64,000 bases of DNA from Acanthacorydalis orientalis (taxonomy: Eukaryota; Arthropoda; Insecta; Megaloptera; Corydalidae): NCBI GenBank assembly GCA_034766995.1, contig CM068317.1, positions 21,435,714-21,499,713 of the forward strand. The letters run 5' to 3'. Numbering within the stretch: position 1 is the stretch's first letter; each line of letters begins with the position of its first letter. This document shows positions 22,900-33,477 of this stretch, piece after piece. Made by a program: the position numbers and the translations under genes. Below the pieces are notes generated by a model. It made no database searches. It was not told the origin of the DNA and worked only from the letters and a program-made list of their open reading frames with translations.

Positions 22900-24498
22900 A
22901 TTTAATATCGAGTAATCGATTCTACCTCGTTATAATTTTTCAGATTTAGAATCTAAAAATATAAACAAAAGCTGTTCTGTATTTTGTGTGAACAAAATTT
23001 CTTATTTTTGTAAAATCTATATAAATAACTTTCGAATAAATCTGTTTGTTGAATATAACATCCACTTTTATCTAAAGTATTGTATTGTTTGGTTTATAGT
23101 TTCTTCTGTGAAGTTATCATTAGGACTTCTAAGTAATCGTCCTTGTTCAATCTTTAATCAGATTAATTGATGACAATACATGTCCGTCTTCGTTGATTTA
23201 TCTGGTAGAAACAATTCAAAGAGAACATATTCTTCAATATATCATAAAATAGGAAAATCACTTTTCATAATTAAAGAGATTTAGATTATGAAGGTGTTAC
23301 ATAATGTCGAGCAATCCGTTATTGTTTATACACAATATCATCTTAGCACTTTTCTCATTTCTAATTACAATTTAGTTGAGAAATGTTCTTTTAGCTGATT
23401 ATTCTATAAAAACAAATAGACGTTGACTTAATAAATACGTTTTTATATTGACAGTTCTTATGAAACCTCGCGATTGAGCTTAAATGGTTATTCTATTGCA
23501 TGATGAAATAATTGAAAAAAAAACATCATTCCAGTTAATTAATAATTTCCTTTATTGATTAAATGGATATCGTTTTTATCAACAATTCTTTTACAGTATA
23601 TTCTCGTGGATTTCTATAAGGCACCCAAGTAGCTTGTTATAATTTATATCTATGATTTTCCATCTTAGCAAATTGGACGCAGCGTCATAGTAAATATTTC
23701 ATACCGTCCATTTTATTAAAGTTTCTTAGATTTAAAATTTTTTTTAGTTAATTAATTTTATTTCATATACACGCATATTTATTGTGTTTATGTTTATATT
23801 TTCAAAAAGAATCTATACTGCTTTCAGTATAATAAAATAAATATGTGTTAATATTTTTTTGGTGCGACTATGACTATTTAAATGTGGACTATAGAGTTTT
23901 ATATATTATTTCAGATTTTTTTGTTAGACATTAATTTAAATAATTAAATAAATATGAATCCTTTCACATCACAGATTCAGTAAATTAAATTATATTTCAT
24001 TTTTAATTCTTCTAAAATTACATACTATTGGGTTACATTAATCCTGGCTTGATAGAAATAGTGCCCTTAAGATGACTATTTTGTAACCCTTCTATAAACA
24101 ATATGATAGACCAAAAGACCCTAAAATTTATAAAACGCTTTGTGGCTGATAGTACTGCTCTTGTTGACGAATTTAATTTATTTTAATACGTACCAATATT
24201 CTTTTTTTAAAGAAAATGTGCATTTTATCTTCTTTTGGACATTTTTTTATTTTATTGTTTTATTTATATTTCTTAACATTTTTTTAATCGATATATTTTT
24301 ATTAATTTCTTAAAAATATTTATGAAAATCATTGGGTTTTTTTATTAAGTTGACCACTGTATCGGTAATATTTATATTTTATACCATTGCTAGAATATCA
24401 GTTTTAAACCGGGTACCAATATAATGAATTTTATTATTTATTTACATGAGTAATTTTTATTTAGTACAAAAACAAGCATTCTTTTAAGGTTAAATTTT
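22900..24498. other. No gene recognised
   Basis: AT-rich, with no repeat homology seen within the window. Confidence 0.55.
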
Positions 24499-24876
24499 AG
24501 GTCTGCAAATTAATTCGGTGTCTTTTTTGTAGAAAATGAATGTATACAGAACATGGAATGCATTCTAATCCTCAAAATATGCCCCACTGTTTTATTCCAT
24601 CTGCTAGGTAACTGACAAATCCCTTCTCGAGAAAAAGATAGAGGCTTTAAATCGATGAACTCGTAATGCATTTTCGAAACTCTTCCATTATTTTAGCATT
24701 TTTTGCATGTTTTATGTATCACAATGCCTTCCTCTAAAGCAGAAAAAATCGTTTCCAAGGTTTTTGCAGCATTTTTTTCAACTGAAATACGAAAAATGTG
24801 CAATATCTGATATGTTGCTTTTTGGACGCCATCGTGTGTGTTCACTACTGTTTTGTGAGGTTATGTTAACTGCTTG

Positions 24877-24907
<31 letters not shown>

Positions 24908-25023
24908 ATGTTTTTAAATGTTAAAGTTGGCACTTCAAATTCCTAAAACGATGAAAAAGATTTTAATTTAAAACAGAGTTATGATTAATTTAATTTAAAC
25001 GCACAGAATTATTTTTTACACCA
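24499..25023 (-). mobile_element. Short mariner derivative, family M2
   Basis: The left end TCTGCAAATTAATTCGGTG pairs with the inverted right end TGTAAAAAATAATTCTGTGC. The minus strand has remnants of the MASEKQHI start (complement near 24827) and of the C-terminal tail near 24580-24610. A (TA)n of 26 bp (24882-24907) has grown inside the element where 6146 has AAGATATATGG. That shows at least one microsatellite arose after insertion. Confidence 0.65.
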
Positions 25024-25091
25024 AATATATATTGGAAATATCAAAAAAATTAAATCCCGTGAAATGAAATAATATACTTTAATTCTTTCTT

Positions 25092-25098
<7 letters not shown>

Positions 25099-25137
<39 letters not shown>
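25099..25137. repeat. (AT)n microsatellite next to an RTE 3' end
   Basis: TA array immediately beside the 3' end of the retrotransposon fragment at 25147. RTE elements commonly end in short tandem repeats, so the array may derive from the tail. Confidence 0.9.
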
Positions 25138-25139
<2 letters not shown>

Positions 25140-25146
25140 ATATCAT

Positions 25147-26105
25147 TATCATCGTTGTCATCAGCTTCTGTGAATCCACTGCTGGATAAAGACCTCTTTC
25201 ATGATTTTTCATTTTGTGCGATTGAATGTATTTCGTTTCCACTGATTTCCAATAAAAGTTTTAATTTTCTTATTCTACCTGTTCATAGGTCTCTTTCTTA
25301 GTCTTTTTTTATTCCTTGGTTTCCAGTTAATAATTTCTGTTTTCCATCGGTTGTCTTTTCTTTTTACAACATGCCTGGTTCATTTCCATTTTAGACTTTA
25401 CTCTTATTACAATTATGACTTCTGTCTGTTTCGGGTCCCTTATATTCTTTACCTATCTCTTCTTGTTATTTCTAGTATGCATCTTTCCAAACTTATGTGT
25501 TGTTTGGAGTCTTTGAATTATGTTGGGGTTAAACTCATATCTTTCGCTGCCATAGGTACGGACTGGTACTATACATTGATCAAATACTTTTTTCTTCTAA
25601 CAGAGTGGGATTGTCGATTTAAATATCAAAGCGTTTCGTCCAAATGAGCTCCATCCCATTTTTTATTCTCCTGTTTACTTTTTCAATGACTGATCCATAT
25701 TTGTTGATAAGTTGGCGTAGACAGACATACCTCGTAACTTCTTCTATTTCTGTTCTTTTTATTTCAACTGTATCCCGGCAGACAAACACATTGAACAACA
25801 CTTTCGTTTTTGCGTGGTTTGTGTTTAATCCAATTATTTGCCTGACATCATTTAATTATTTTATCTTCTTTTGTAGATCTTCAGGAGTATTTTATAAGGT
25901 AAAAATATCATCAGAAAACCGGAGGTTACTAAATCTTTCCCCTTTTATTTCGATTCATGTGTACTCTTAGTCGAGCAGTTTGAATACTTCTTCTTAGGCT
26001 GCAGTAAATAATTTCAGCGAAATTGTATATACCTGTTTTATACCTTACTCGATTTTTATCTTCTTTGTTTCTTCTTTTAGCTTCACCGTCAAAGTTGCAT
26101 TCTTG
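25147..26105 (-). pseudogene. RTE-like reverse transcriptase 3' portion
   Basis: Minus-strand frames give the end of an RTE/BovB-type reverse transcriptase in order. A degenerate catalytic block lies near 25890. Then come AKTKVLFNVFVCRD and EVTRYVCLRQLINKYGSVIE, a counterpart of the YVYLGQLIS-DGS motif. Next are VNRRIKNGMELIW and VFDQCIVPVRTYGSERYEF, then HVVKRKDNRWKTEIINWKPR, and finally IQQWIH near 25150-25190. Stops and shifts make it dead. Plus-strand open frames of about 100 codons across it are antisense artefacts. The endonuclease and most of the fingers/palm are missing. Confidence 0.8.
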
Positions 26106-26123
26106 TAGATGTTATCTAGATAC

Positions 26124-26125
<2 letters not shown>

Positions 26126-26165
<40 letters not shown>
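26126..26165. repeat. (TA)n microsatellite
   Basis: TA array at the truncated upstream edge of the RTE fragment. Confidence 0.9.
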
Positions 26166-26170
<5 letters not shown>

Positions 26171-26226
26171 TAAAAATGCAATTTGTGATATCTTTTTCTG
26201 ATAACTGAATTTGAGAAATTATTTAG

Positions 26227-26232
<6 letters not shown>

Positions 26233-26281
<49 letters not shown>
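26233..26281. repeat. (AT)n microsatellite
   Basis: About 49 bp of pure AT. Confidence 0.95.
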
Positions 26282-26285
<4 letters not shown>

Positions 26286-26631
26286 AATACATAAATGAAC
26301 ATTTATATAAAATATTATGTACATAATTTCAATTAGTTTACAATATAACTAAAATAATGTTAAAACTGGTTTATTTATATTTTCAATTAAAATTTTAAAA
26401 GGATTATGATGTCAACAAAACGAAATGCTCTTTTGTTGAAAGCATTACTTAACTAATAAAAACAAATGATTCAGCTTTCAAGCTCTTTACCCTCATATTT
26501 GGTGATAATCTGAAAATAAAGTCCATGCGGTTTAATCAACATTGGGTTAGTAGGGTTGACAAATACAATGCGACCCGCAGCAACAAGCAATTTATCTTCG
26601 TGTATAACTATTATAATTCTACATTTCGATT

Positions 26632-26691
<60 letters not shown>

Positions 26692-27605
26692 TCTGTATGT
26701 ATGTGCACAAATTAAACGTCATTGGATAAAATTCAATGAACATTTCAAGACCATCTGTAGTAAGCAAACATTCTAACCATTCCATTTATATATAACAATG
26801 ACGTTTAATTATTTCTAGTTGGTGTAAAACATAGTTGTCTGAGATAACATCGTGGTTGACAGTTTTGTATCTTGTATATACTTTAACTAGTTTAACAAGG
26901 TTCCATGCAGGTAAATACCCTTTCCATTCTTGAATGTGGATTTTACGCGTTTATTTATATAGTGACCGGTATTCTTTTTTAAAATGAAAACAAGTAATCA
27001 GATATTATGCAAATCATCTGTGTTTATCCTTGACGATGCAGATTCCTTCCTTGCAGTCTTGTATGAACAATGGCGATAACTTTTTGGTAAACATTGAATC
27101 ATTTATAAAGAAATTTGTACAAAATACAATACAAGATACTGTATTAGATTATCTTCAAAGTAATATTAACGAAGCATAGTTATTTTTAATGTTTAACATA
27201 CCAATACTTACAACAAAACGATAATAAATAAATAAAAGTATATTAAATATGTTTATACTATACATTAAAATAAATTCTTTATTCTGGTGGTCTTTGTCTT
27301 TTCGGATTATTTGTGTGTTTTGTTACTAGTTTCACCTTTTGCGTCATTTCACGAAAATTATAAATAACTGTAGCTATTTAAAATCTACTCAAAGGTGGAA
27401 TGTGCTGAAATTATTAATGAAAAACAGAAAATTAATTGTTCTAAGAAGACGATCAGTAAGATAACGTATTCATGGAATCGAAGTATAAAAACTCATATTT
27501 AGAATTATAATGTATTTTATTTTTTTATTTGGTCAACTCAGATCTTTTTAATAAATTTTTTTATAAAATAATGGATTTTGAAAAAAGGAATAGCTTTTTC
27601 TAAAA
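26282..27605. other. No gene recognised; contains interrupted (TA)n
   Basis: A TA array with ATTTATATTTATAT interruption lies at 26631-26688. The IYIY-containing frames across it are artefacts. The rest is AT-rich. Confidence 0.55.
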
Positions 27606-27945
27606 TTAGGTTGGTGCCAAAAATGATAATCTGTCGGAGACAGGTGAATAAGGTGGGTGAGGCAAGGTTTCATAACCCAGTTGATTTAATTCTTTTAGTA
27701 ACTTGTGAGATGTATGTCATGAAGAAGAATTGGTCCTCTTCAATTAACTAATGTTGGCCGTAAAAAATGCAACTACTCATGTATTTTTCAATTTCTTGCC
27801 AGTATTTTTTTGCTGTTATTATTTCATTAGGATTTGAGAAGTTGTAGTAAATTATACTACTTGCCGAACATAAACAGTAATCATAATCTTTTTTTATGAA
27901 GCTTTGGTTTAGGAAACTGTTTTGGTGCCTTTCCTCGCACTGGAG
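27606..27945 (-). mobile_element. Mariner fragment related to 55628 element
   Basis: Starts with the ITR tip TTAGGTTGGTGCCAAAAATG, then jumps straight to sequence matching the interior of 55628-56868 from about 55880 (GATAATCT, TCGGAGACAGGT). It runs to the GAAGCTTTGGTTTAGGAAAC block near 27915, where similarity ends. So it has an internal deletion next to one end and a lost other end. The second catalytic Asp block reads FFMTYI instead of FLHDNA, so it is inactive. Confidence 0.7.
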
Positions 27946-28748
27946 AATGACATATCATTGTCAAACGAATTTTAATCTTTTTCTCGAGGCACAAAATTTT
28001 CGTTTTTTTATAAGAGAATCTTTTAAATTAAATGAACTTCTATTAAGATTAAAAACAATATTTGTTTTGACTCGTGTCATTTTGACCAGCTTTGTATTAG
28101 GGAATGTTTTCATATTAAATTTTGTTTTTAATTTATTCTTTTCTGGTTTGCTCATTACCATTACTTTTTTTCGACTACTTCTTTTTTGTATCAATAACGA
28201 GCCTTTTTTTTTCTAAAAAATAACTGAGATGAGGCGTTAAGAATTTTGTTTCAGTTTTATTGCAGCGTTTTTTAATACTTCCATGAAAGAAATATCAACA
28301 TTTGTTGTATTGAAACTTGTACATTGAGATAAAATAGTAGATTCTTCTGTTCAAGAGACAAGTAGAAAATGCGTATTTTTTGCAAATATTTACTCTTGGA
28401 ATTTATATTTTAGCTTTTAATTAGTTTTCCTTCCTTTGCTTTTCGTATAAAAAATCAAGGAGTTTTTGATTAGAAGAATTAAAAAAATATAATAATTGCA
28501 TTAAGTACAGACAAATTAAGATAATGTCCTAATTTTCTTACGTACTTTTTCAGCAGATCGTTAGCACTTATTTTTGAAATGGTAGAAATTATCAGTAAAA
28601 AAGAAAATAAGCTCATATTTTAGCACTTTCCAATTAATATAATAAATGAATACTACAGTAATAATTGCACTCCCCTTTACTTCGATTAAAAATTCTGTTC
28701 TTCTAGTTCATTTAGAGTTACTTATACAAAAATTCAATTCTTCTATAT
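27946..28748. other. No gene recognised
   Basis: A 106-codon plus frame and a 77-codon minus frame overlap at 27896-28216. Both are low complexity with no motif, and I do not call them genes. Confidence 0.5.
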
Positions 28749-28750
28749 TA

Positions 28751-29305
28751 TTAGGATGGTAGGAAAATAATTGCGGATTTTGTTTCCTGAATTCTAGCCT
28801 TGTCTTTTCTATGAAAATGACATTTCATCGTGTTCGTGCCAATATCATTTTAAAGTACATTTTTCAGTTTGTATTTTAGGAAAATTATTAATTTTGCTTT
28901 TAATTGGGCTTTTGAATTAGAGATGGAAAAGAAGCAAATAAGAGAAATTTTGTATAAGTTCAAAATGCGTGGTAAAACAGCAGAAATTACTAGTAAACAA
29001 ACGATGCTTTTGATGTGCGATCTGTTAAAAAACGTACGGTGCAATAGTGGTTTCAAAAATTTCGTGCTACGGACGAGAGCCTTGTAGATGAAAAAAGTTG
29101 CGGGCGTCATTCTTTAGTTCAAAATGATCAATTAAAGATATTAGTTGAATCATAACGACACGCGACAATTCGAGATCTTACACTAAAGTTAGGCGTTCGT
29201 CATTTAATAATTTTGGACCACTTAAAACAGCTACGAAAATAAAAAAGGGAAAAATGAATATAAATTTCAAGGTTATAAACCGAAATTATTTTTCTACCAA
29301 CCTAA
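28751..29305 (+). mobile_element. Mariner-derived MITE, family MLE-1 (reference copy)
   Basis: 555 bp, flanked by TA at 28749-28750 and 29306-29307, with ITRs starting TTAGGATGGTAGGAAAATAA. After about 170 bp of leader, an ATG at 28923 opens MEKKQIREILYKFKMRGKTA, the first helix-turn-helix region of mariner transposases. Frameshifted remnants of the linker (WFQKF-like SGFKNFVLR) and of the second HTH (LTLKLGVRHLIILDHLKQL near 29178-29240) follow. From there the sequence passes directly to the 3' terminal region. The catalytic D-D-D half is deleted, as in all other two-ended family members. Confidence 0.85.
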
Positions 29306-29307
29306 TA

Positions 29308-30592
29308 AATTTTATAGTGTGAAACCAGAGCATGTTTGAAAGTGTACTGACAATGTAATTTGAATTTTACAGCAAATAAAAAGACCAGATATTTTACTGT
29401 CTTATAGTCGTCGTCTCATTCTTCTTGTATTCTAATGTTCTCCACAGTTTTATATTATATCATTTGTGTGTCTTCAAGTTGATGCCTTCTATTTTGTTTT
29501 TCATTTTCGTGGTTACAAGTTACACGGAAGAATATGTGTCATGCAAAGAAGATGAAGGAATGAATGGATGTTAACAATCATCAAAAGTTAAAAATTGTGT
29601 ATAAGTAAAAACAATCAGGTTATTTTTATTTATGAATCGGAATTCAAATTTAATATTAGTTTTTTTATAATAATACTGGTATACAAGCTTATTTGATAAA
29701 CAATTTCTCAGTATAAAAAATTACATATTCCATACAAATTTATTAGTGACTACGTTATTTTAATGATTATTATATTTTTATAATTAACTACCTTAATCAT
29801 GCACATTACTGATTTTAGTAGTTATGTATGTCTACATTATCCTTTTTTTAAACGTATTTTGTTCATTTTATTGAAAGTTTGCCGTTTAATGGAAAAATAT
29901 TTTTATCAGTAATGTGGATATATTTTTAGTAAATTTAAAAGTGTGAGAATTAAGACGTATAAACATTAAAAACAGCTCACAAGTAAACAGTAGATGAATT
30001 TATTATCCATTGAATGTTCTTGCATGTTGAAATCATTATCTTTTTCAGTGAAAACATTTAATAATTGTCTGAAGAGAATAGTTAATAAAAATTAACTTGT
30101 TTTAATCCTCTTCACCAGATTTACTATCCCAACCATATCTATTTAGAGTTATTATTGTCTATTCTGTTTACATTGTTTGAGATACACAATCCCACAGAAA
30201 CTCTTAATTTTTCATTTGTAACAACATTTATACAATCACTTTAATCTCATCGGAAGTAGACATTTATTCTTAAAATTATCTTTTTTGTTACAACTTACTA
30301 AATATCAGACTTTTGCAAATATGAGATATTTGAATTATTCATTGTTTTCTATGAATAGCATTTGATTATACAATATTTGTAATTGGTGAACGCGTCTGAA
30401 TAAAATTAATTTTCAACTGAACATATTTTCCTGAATAATTAATTATACTAGAACAAAGTAGTGAAGTTAGTTTAATAAGTTATTTTGATATGAAAATAGT
30501 TGTAATTATTTAAATAGTCTTTTTAAAATTCTTGTATTTTCTGTATTCAATTTTCATACAATTTTAAAATATGTAAATAGAGTTATCAAGTA
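29308..30592. other. No gene recognised
   Basis: AT-rich. No element end or open frame of interest seen. Confidence 0.55.
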
Positions 30593-30594
30593 TA

Positions 30595-31836
30595 GGGTTG
30601 GAACAAAAGTCGTAGTGTTTTCAAGGTGAAATTCAAAGGGAGTGTTTACTTATTTTTACATATATTTATTCTATTACATACATGCAGTTTTGATCTACCA
30701 CCTTTTACCATTGTACCCGTAGTTTCATAATTCTATCCTCCCAGAATTTGGCATCTTTCAGGCCGATGAATTTATCTCGATGGTTTCTGCATGTTTCCTG
30801 AGAAGTGAAGTTTTTTCCATTAAGAGAATTCTGTAGCGACCGGAATAAATAATAATCTGAAGGTGCAAGATTAGGTGAATATGGGGGGCGAGGTAGAACG
30901 TCCAAGCCAAACTGCACTAATTTCTGCCGGGTTTGCAAAGAGACGTGAGGTCTAGCGTTGTCTTAGTAGAAAACAATACCCTTCCGATTGGCCTATTTTG
31001 GACACTTTTGATCGATTGCTGCCTTTAATTGCTGCTATTGAGCACAATAATTCTCCGAATTTATCGTCTAATTATTTAGGAGAAGCTCGTAATACACAAC
31101 ATCACCTCCTTTGGATGGAGGCCAGGTTTTGGAGTAGCTAATGGATGCTCATTTCATTTTCCCTAAGATTTTTTCTGATCCTCATTATTATAGACGATCC
31201 ATTTTTCATCGGTCGTGATTAATTGTTTCAGAAATGGATCGTTTTGGTTTTTTAACGAGCGAATCAGTGATGGAAATTCTTTCCATTAAATTCCTTTCAG
31301 TTAAATTATGAGGCATCCAATCTTAGCGATTAACATATGCAAGTGTCTCCAAATGTCTTACAACACTCGTTATGAGACATCTGAAATATCTCTGCAATGT
31401 CCCATTTCATGTAACGTTGATTATTTGCAATAAGTGTTACAATTTTGTCATTATCAACAACTGCACCCCTACCAGAATGCTTTCATCCTCTCGGCTGTAT
31501 TTTCCATCCCTGAACAGAGAGAAATACTTTTGAACAGTACTGCCAGCTACGGCACCTCCTCCATAAACGGTGGATATCTTTTTTGAAACGCTTTTTCTTC
31601 CTCGGAAATAAAACAGCTTCAAATGACAAAAATGCACTTTATGTTCCACTATTTTCAATTTTAAATTTAACAGACGTGAAATTCACATAATTGCAGAAAA
31701 ATAGTATAGAAAGAAACGTTTGAAATGTTACCTGTCAAAATAACACATATGAACTCATGTCATATAATCGTACTGCGCGCGAAAATATAATTAATGACAT
31801 CTATTGGTAAACGCTACGAACTTTTGCTGCAATGGA
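30595..31836 (-). mobile_element. Near-full-length mariner, family B
   Basis: About 1.24 kb. The left end reads GGGTTGGAACAAAAG, then TCGTAGTGTTTTCAA. The right end, inverted, reads TCCATTGCAGCAAAAGTTCG, then TAGCGTTT. It is flanked by TA at 30593-30594 and 31837-31838. A broken transposase lies on the minus strand. A second, interrupted copy is at 37228-39356. Confidence 0.8.
30705..31658 (-). pseudogene. Mariner transposase pseudogene, family B
   Basis: The N-terminal part (31437-31658) reads KVHFCHLKLFYFRGRKS, then VYGGGAVAGSTVQKYFSLFR, the HTH and Y-G-x-x-x-V-x-x-ST-W-like block of mariners. The C-terminal part (30705-30938) reads LPRPPYSPNLAPSDYYLFRS, with the third catalytic Asp in APSDY, then LNGKNF and a shortened end. 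The middle (first and second Asp region) is broken by stops; near 30960 the FYxDNA-like block reads VFY*DNARPH. Inactive. Confidence 0.75.
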
Positions 31837-31899
31837 TAAACAGTAAATCGTATGGAAACGTAATCATAGAAGAATACATTTATACTTTTGTAATTATTA

Positions 31900-32230
31900 C
31901 TAGTATATAACCCGTCAAATTTGATAGAAAAATAGAAAAAATACTGTTTTTTGGTTTTTACAACATAATATATTTAAACATAAAAAATACCTAAGAACGA
32001 AACTGAATGAATTAAACTTGAAACATATGAGATGACAAAGCAAACATTTCTTGTCAACGTAGATACTCATCATTTTGCCCGCAGGACAAAGTGACGAGAA
32101 ATGTAAGTTTAATAAATATGTTTATTTCTATTAAATTGAAACCTATGAGCCTGCAAAGTAAACATTTCTCGTCACCATGGACTTTATCCTGCGGACAACG
32201 TGACGAGAAGTATGGGTTTTTATTATATAG
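31900..32230. repeat. Unclassified repeat with two tandem hairpin units
   Basis: Two diverged tandem units of about 115 bp (about 31995-32110 and 32135-32220) share GAAAC-TATGAG, GCAAAGTAAACATTTCTCGTC and CCGCGGGACAAAG-like stretches. Each contains a hairpin. Unit 1 pairs ACATTTCTTGTCA with GTGACGAGAAATGT across 32045-32104. Unit 2 pairs TTCTCGTCAC with GTGACGAGAA across 32162-32211. The left border ACTAGTATATAACCCGTC and right border TTATTATATAGAT recall a repeat type common in insects, but I cannot class it. Confidence 0.45.
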
Positions 32231-32286
32231 ATACCTTTCTAAACTATAAAAATGAAATAGTGATACCATTCCCGTGACTTTTATTC

Positions 32287-32400
32287 GTTCTCTGATTGGT
32301 AGATATCACTCACGTGATATTTGTTCTGATTGGTTGATATCAGTTACATGGTCTGTGTTATGACTACTATGAATCACGTGATCGAATGATCTTCACTCTT
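32287..32400 (-). promoter_or_regulatory. Paired CCAAT boxes with CACGTG motifs
   Basis: Two inverted CCAAT boxes in the context TCTGATTGG (ATTGG at 32295-32299 and 32329-32333) sit 34 bp apart, in a 34-bp tandem duplication. TCACGTGA palindromes (E-box type) occur near 32309-32317 and 32375-32382. The same CCAAT pair with the same 34-bp spacing occurs at 61095 and 61129. NF-Y and bHLH-type factors bind such motifs, but no gene is visible downstream on either strand. This may simply be an internal promoter of a repeat. Confidence 0.35.
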
Positions 32401-33470
32401 ATTAATAAAAACTTTATTAATAAAAAATTGATTTACATTTTATGCGTATTATTTGTGTGCATTATTTGCAAATTTTTGTTACTTGTTAAGGGAATGAGGA
32501 TTAGCAAAAAGGAGGCTAAAAGGCAAGCAAGCGCTACGGGCAATGGATGAATCCCCGCAGTTATAAATAAAAAAAATTGAGTAATTTGTCCTACCTTAGT
32601 GTACTAATGGAAATAAATCTGTCTTATTTGTATAAATACTTTGGTGTAATATATTGATGGGCATTTAGTTTAAATAATTGAAAACCGGAACTGAAAATAA
32701 TTTAAAATGAAATAATCGTAATTATTTGTAAATGAACGATTGATGGATTGTAAGTAGTATAAAAATAAAGCCAAACAACTTAAATCAAAATATGTCATAA
32801 TTAAATTGTGTATCAGAAACAAAACTATCCCAACATAAAATGTATGTAAATATAAAACTACTTAATTCTAAAATCATCTGTTATCTCTAATGAAATTCAA
32901 AAAGAAGGAATATATTCAATAGATAATAGTAATCTAATACTGAGAAAATCCACTATGTAAGAAAATATTTTCATACATCAACGTTGTTATGTATGAAAAG
33001 ATTGTAAAGTTTATACAATATGTATACATTAGTATATTTTGAGATCATCCAATGTCATTAATGAATTTAATTAATATTTTTTGTGTTCATAGAGACATAT
33101 TATATATTTTATAAAAAAAAGGTGTTCAGATTTCTGTATTACTGAGATGTGGAAAAGATTATACTTTTCAGTACCAAATGAGATTTCATACTTTTTTCTC
33201 AGATATTTTTTAATACTTTAAGCGCATATTTAGAATTATTTAAGACCTAATATTACATTAATTTGTTATCGAAATAAAATCTTTTATAAGTGGAGCTAAC
33301 ATTGTTCTCTATAATAAAAAATGAAGAAACTTTAGATATTTTCCTAAATAATAATCCATTAATTGATATCAGTCTGAATGTTCTAAAATTGATTATTGAT
33401 CAAAAATGGTTTTTGATACATTAATGAATCTCCATCACTAATGTATGAAGGAAAAGTGGAAAATGGGTGA
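32401..33470. other. No gene recognised
   Basis: AT-rich, with one GC-richer patch at 32505-32560 (around GCAAGCGCTACGGGCAATGG). Unassigned. Confidence 0.5.
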
Positions 33471-33477
33471 CATATTA

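Noticed and set aside
25351..25970. Plus-strand open frames of about 100 codons
   Set aside because: They are antisense to the RTE-like reverse-transcriptase fragment, whose conserved blocks are all on the minus strand.
27896..28216. 106-codon plus-strand frame as a possible membrane protein
   Set aside because: It is Phe/Leu-rich only because of AT-rich composition, it begins inside a mariner fragment, and it has an equally open frame on the opposite strand.
32401..32480. Repeated TTATTAATAAA as a polyadenylation or terminator signal
   Set aside because: Such motifs are frequent by chance at this base composition and no gene lies upstream.
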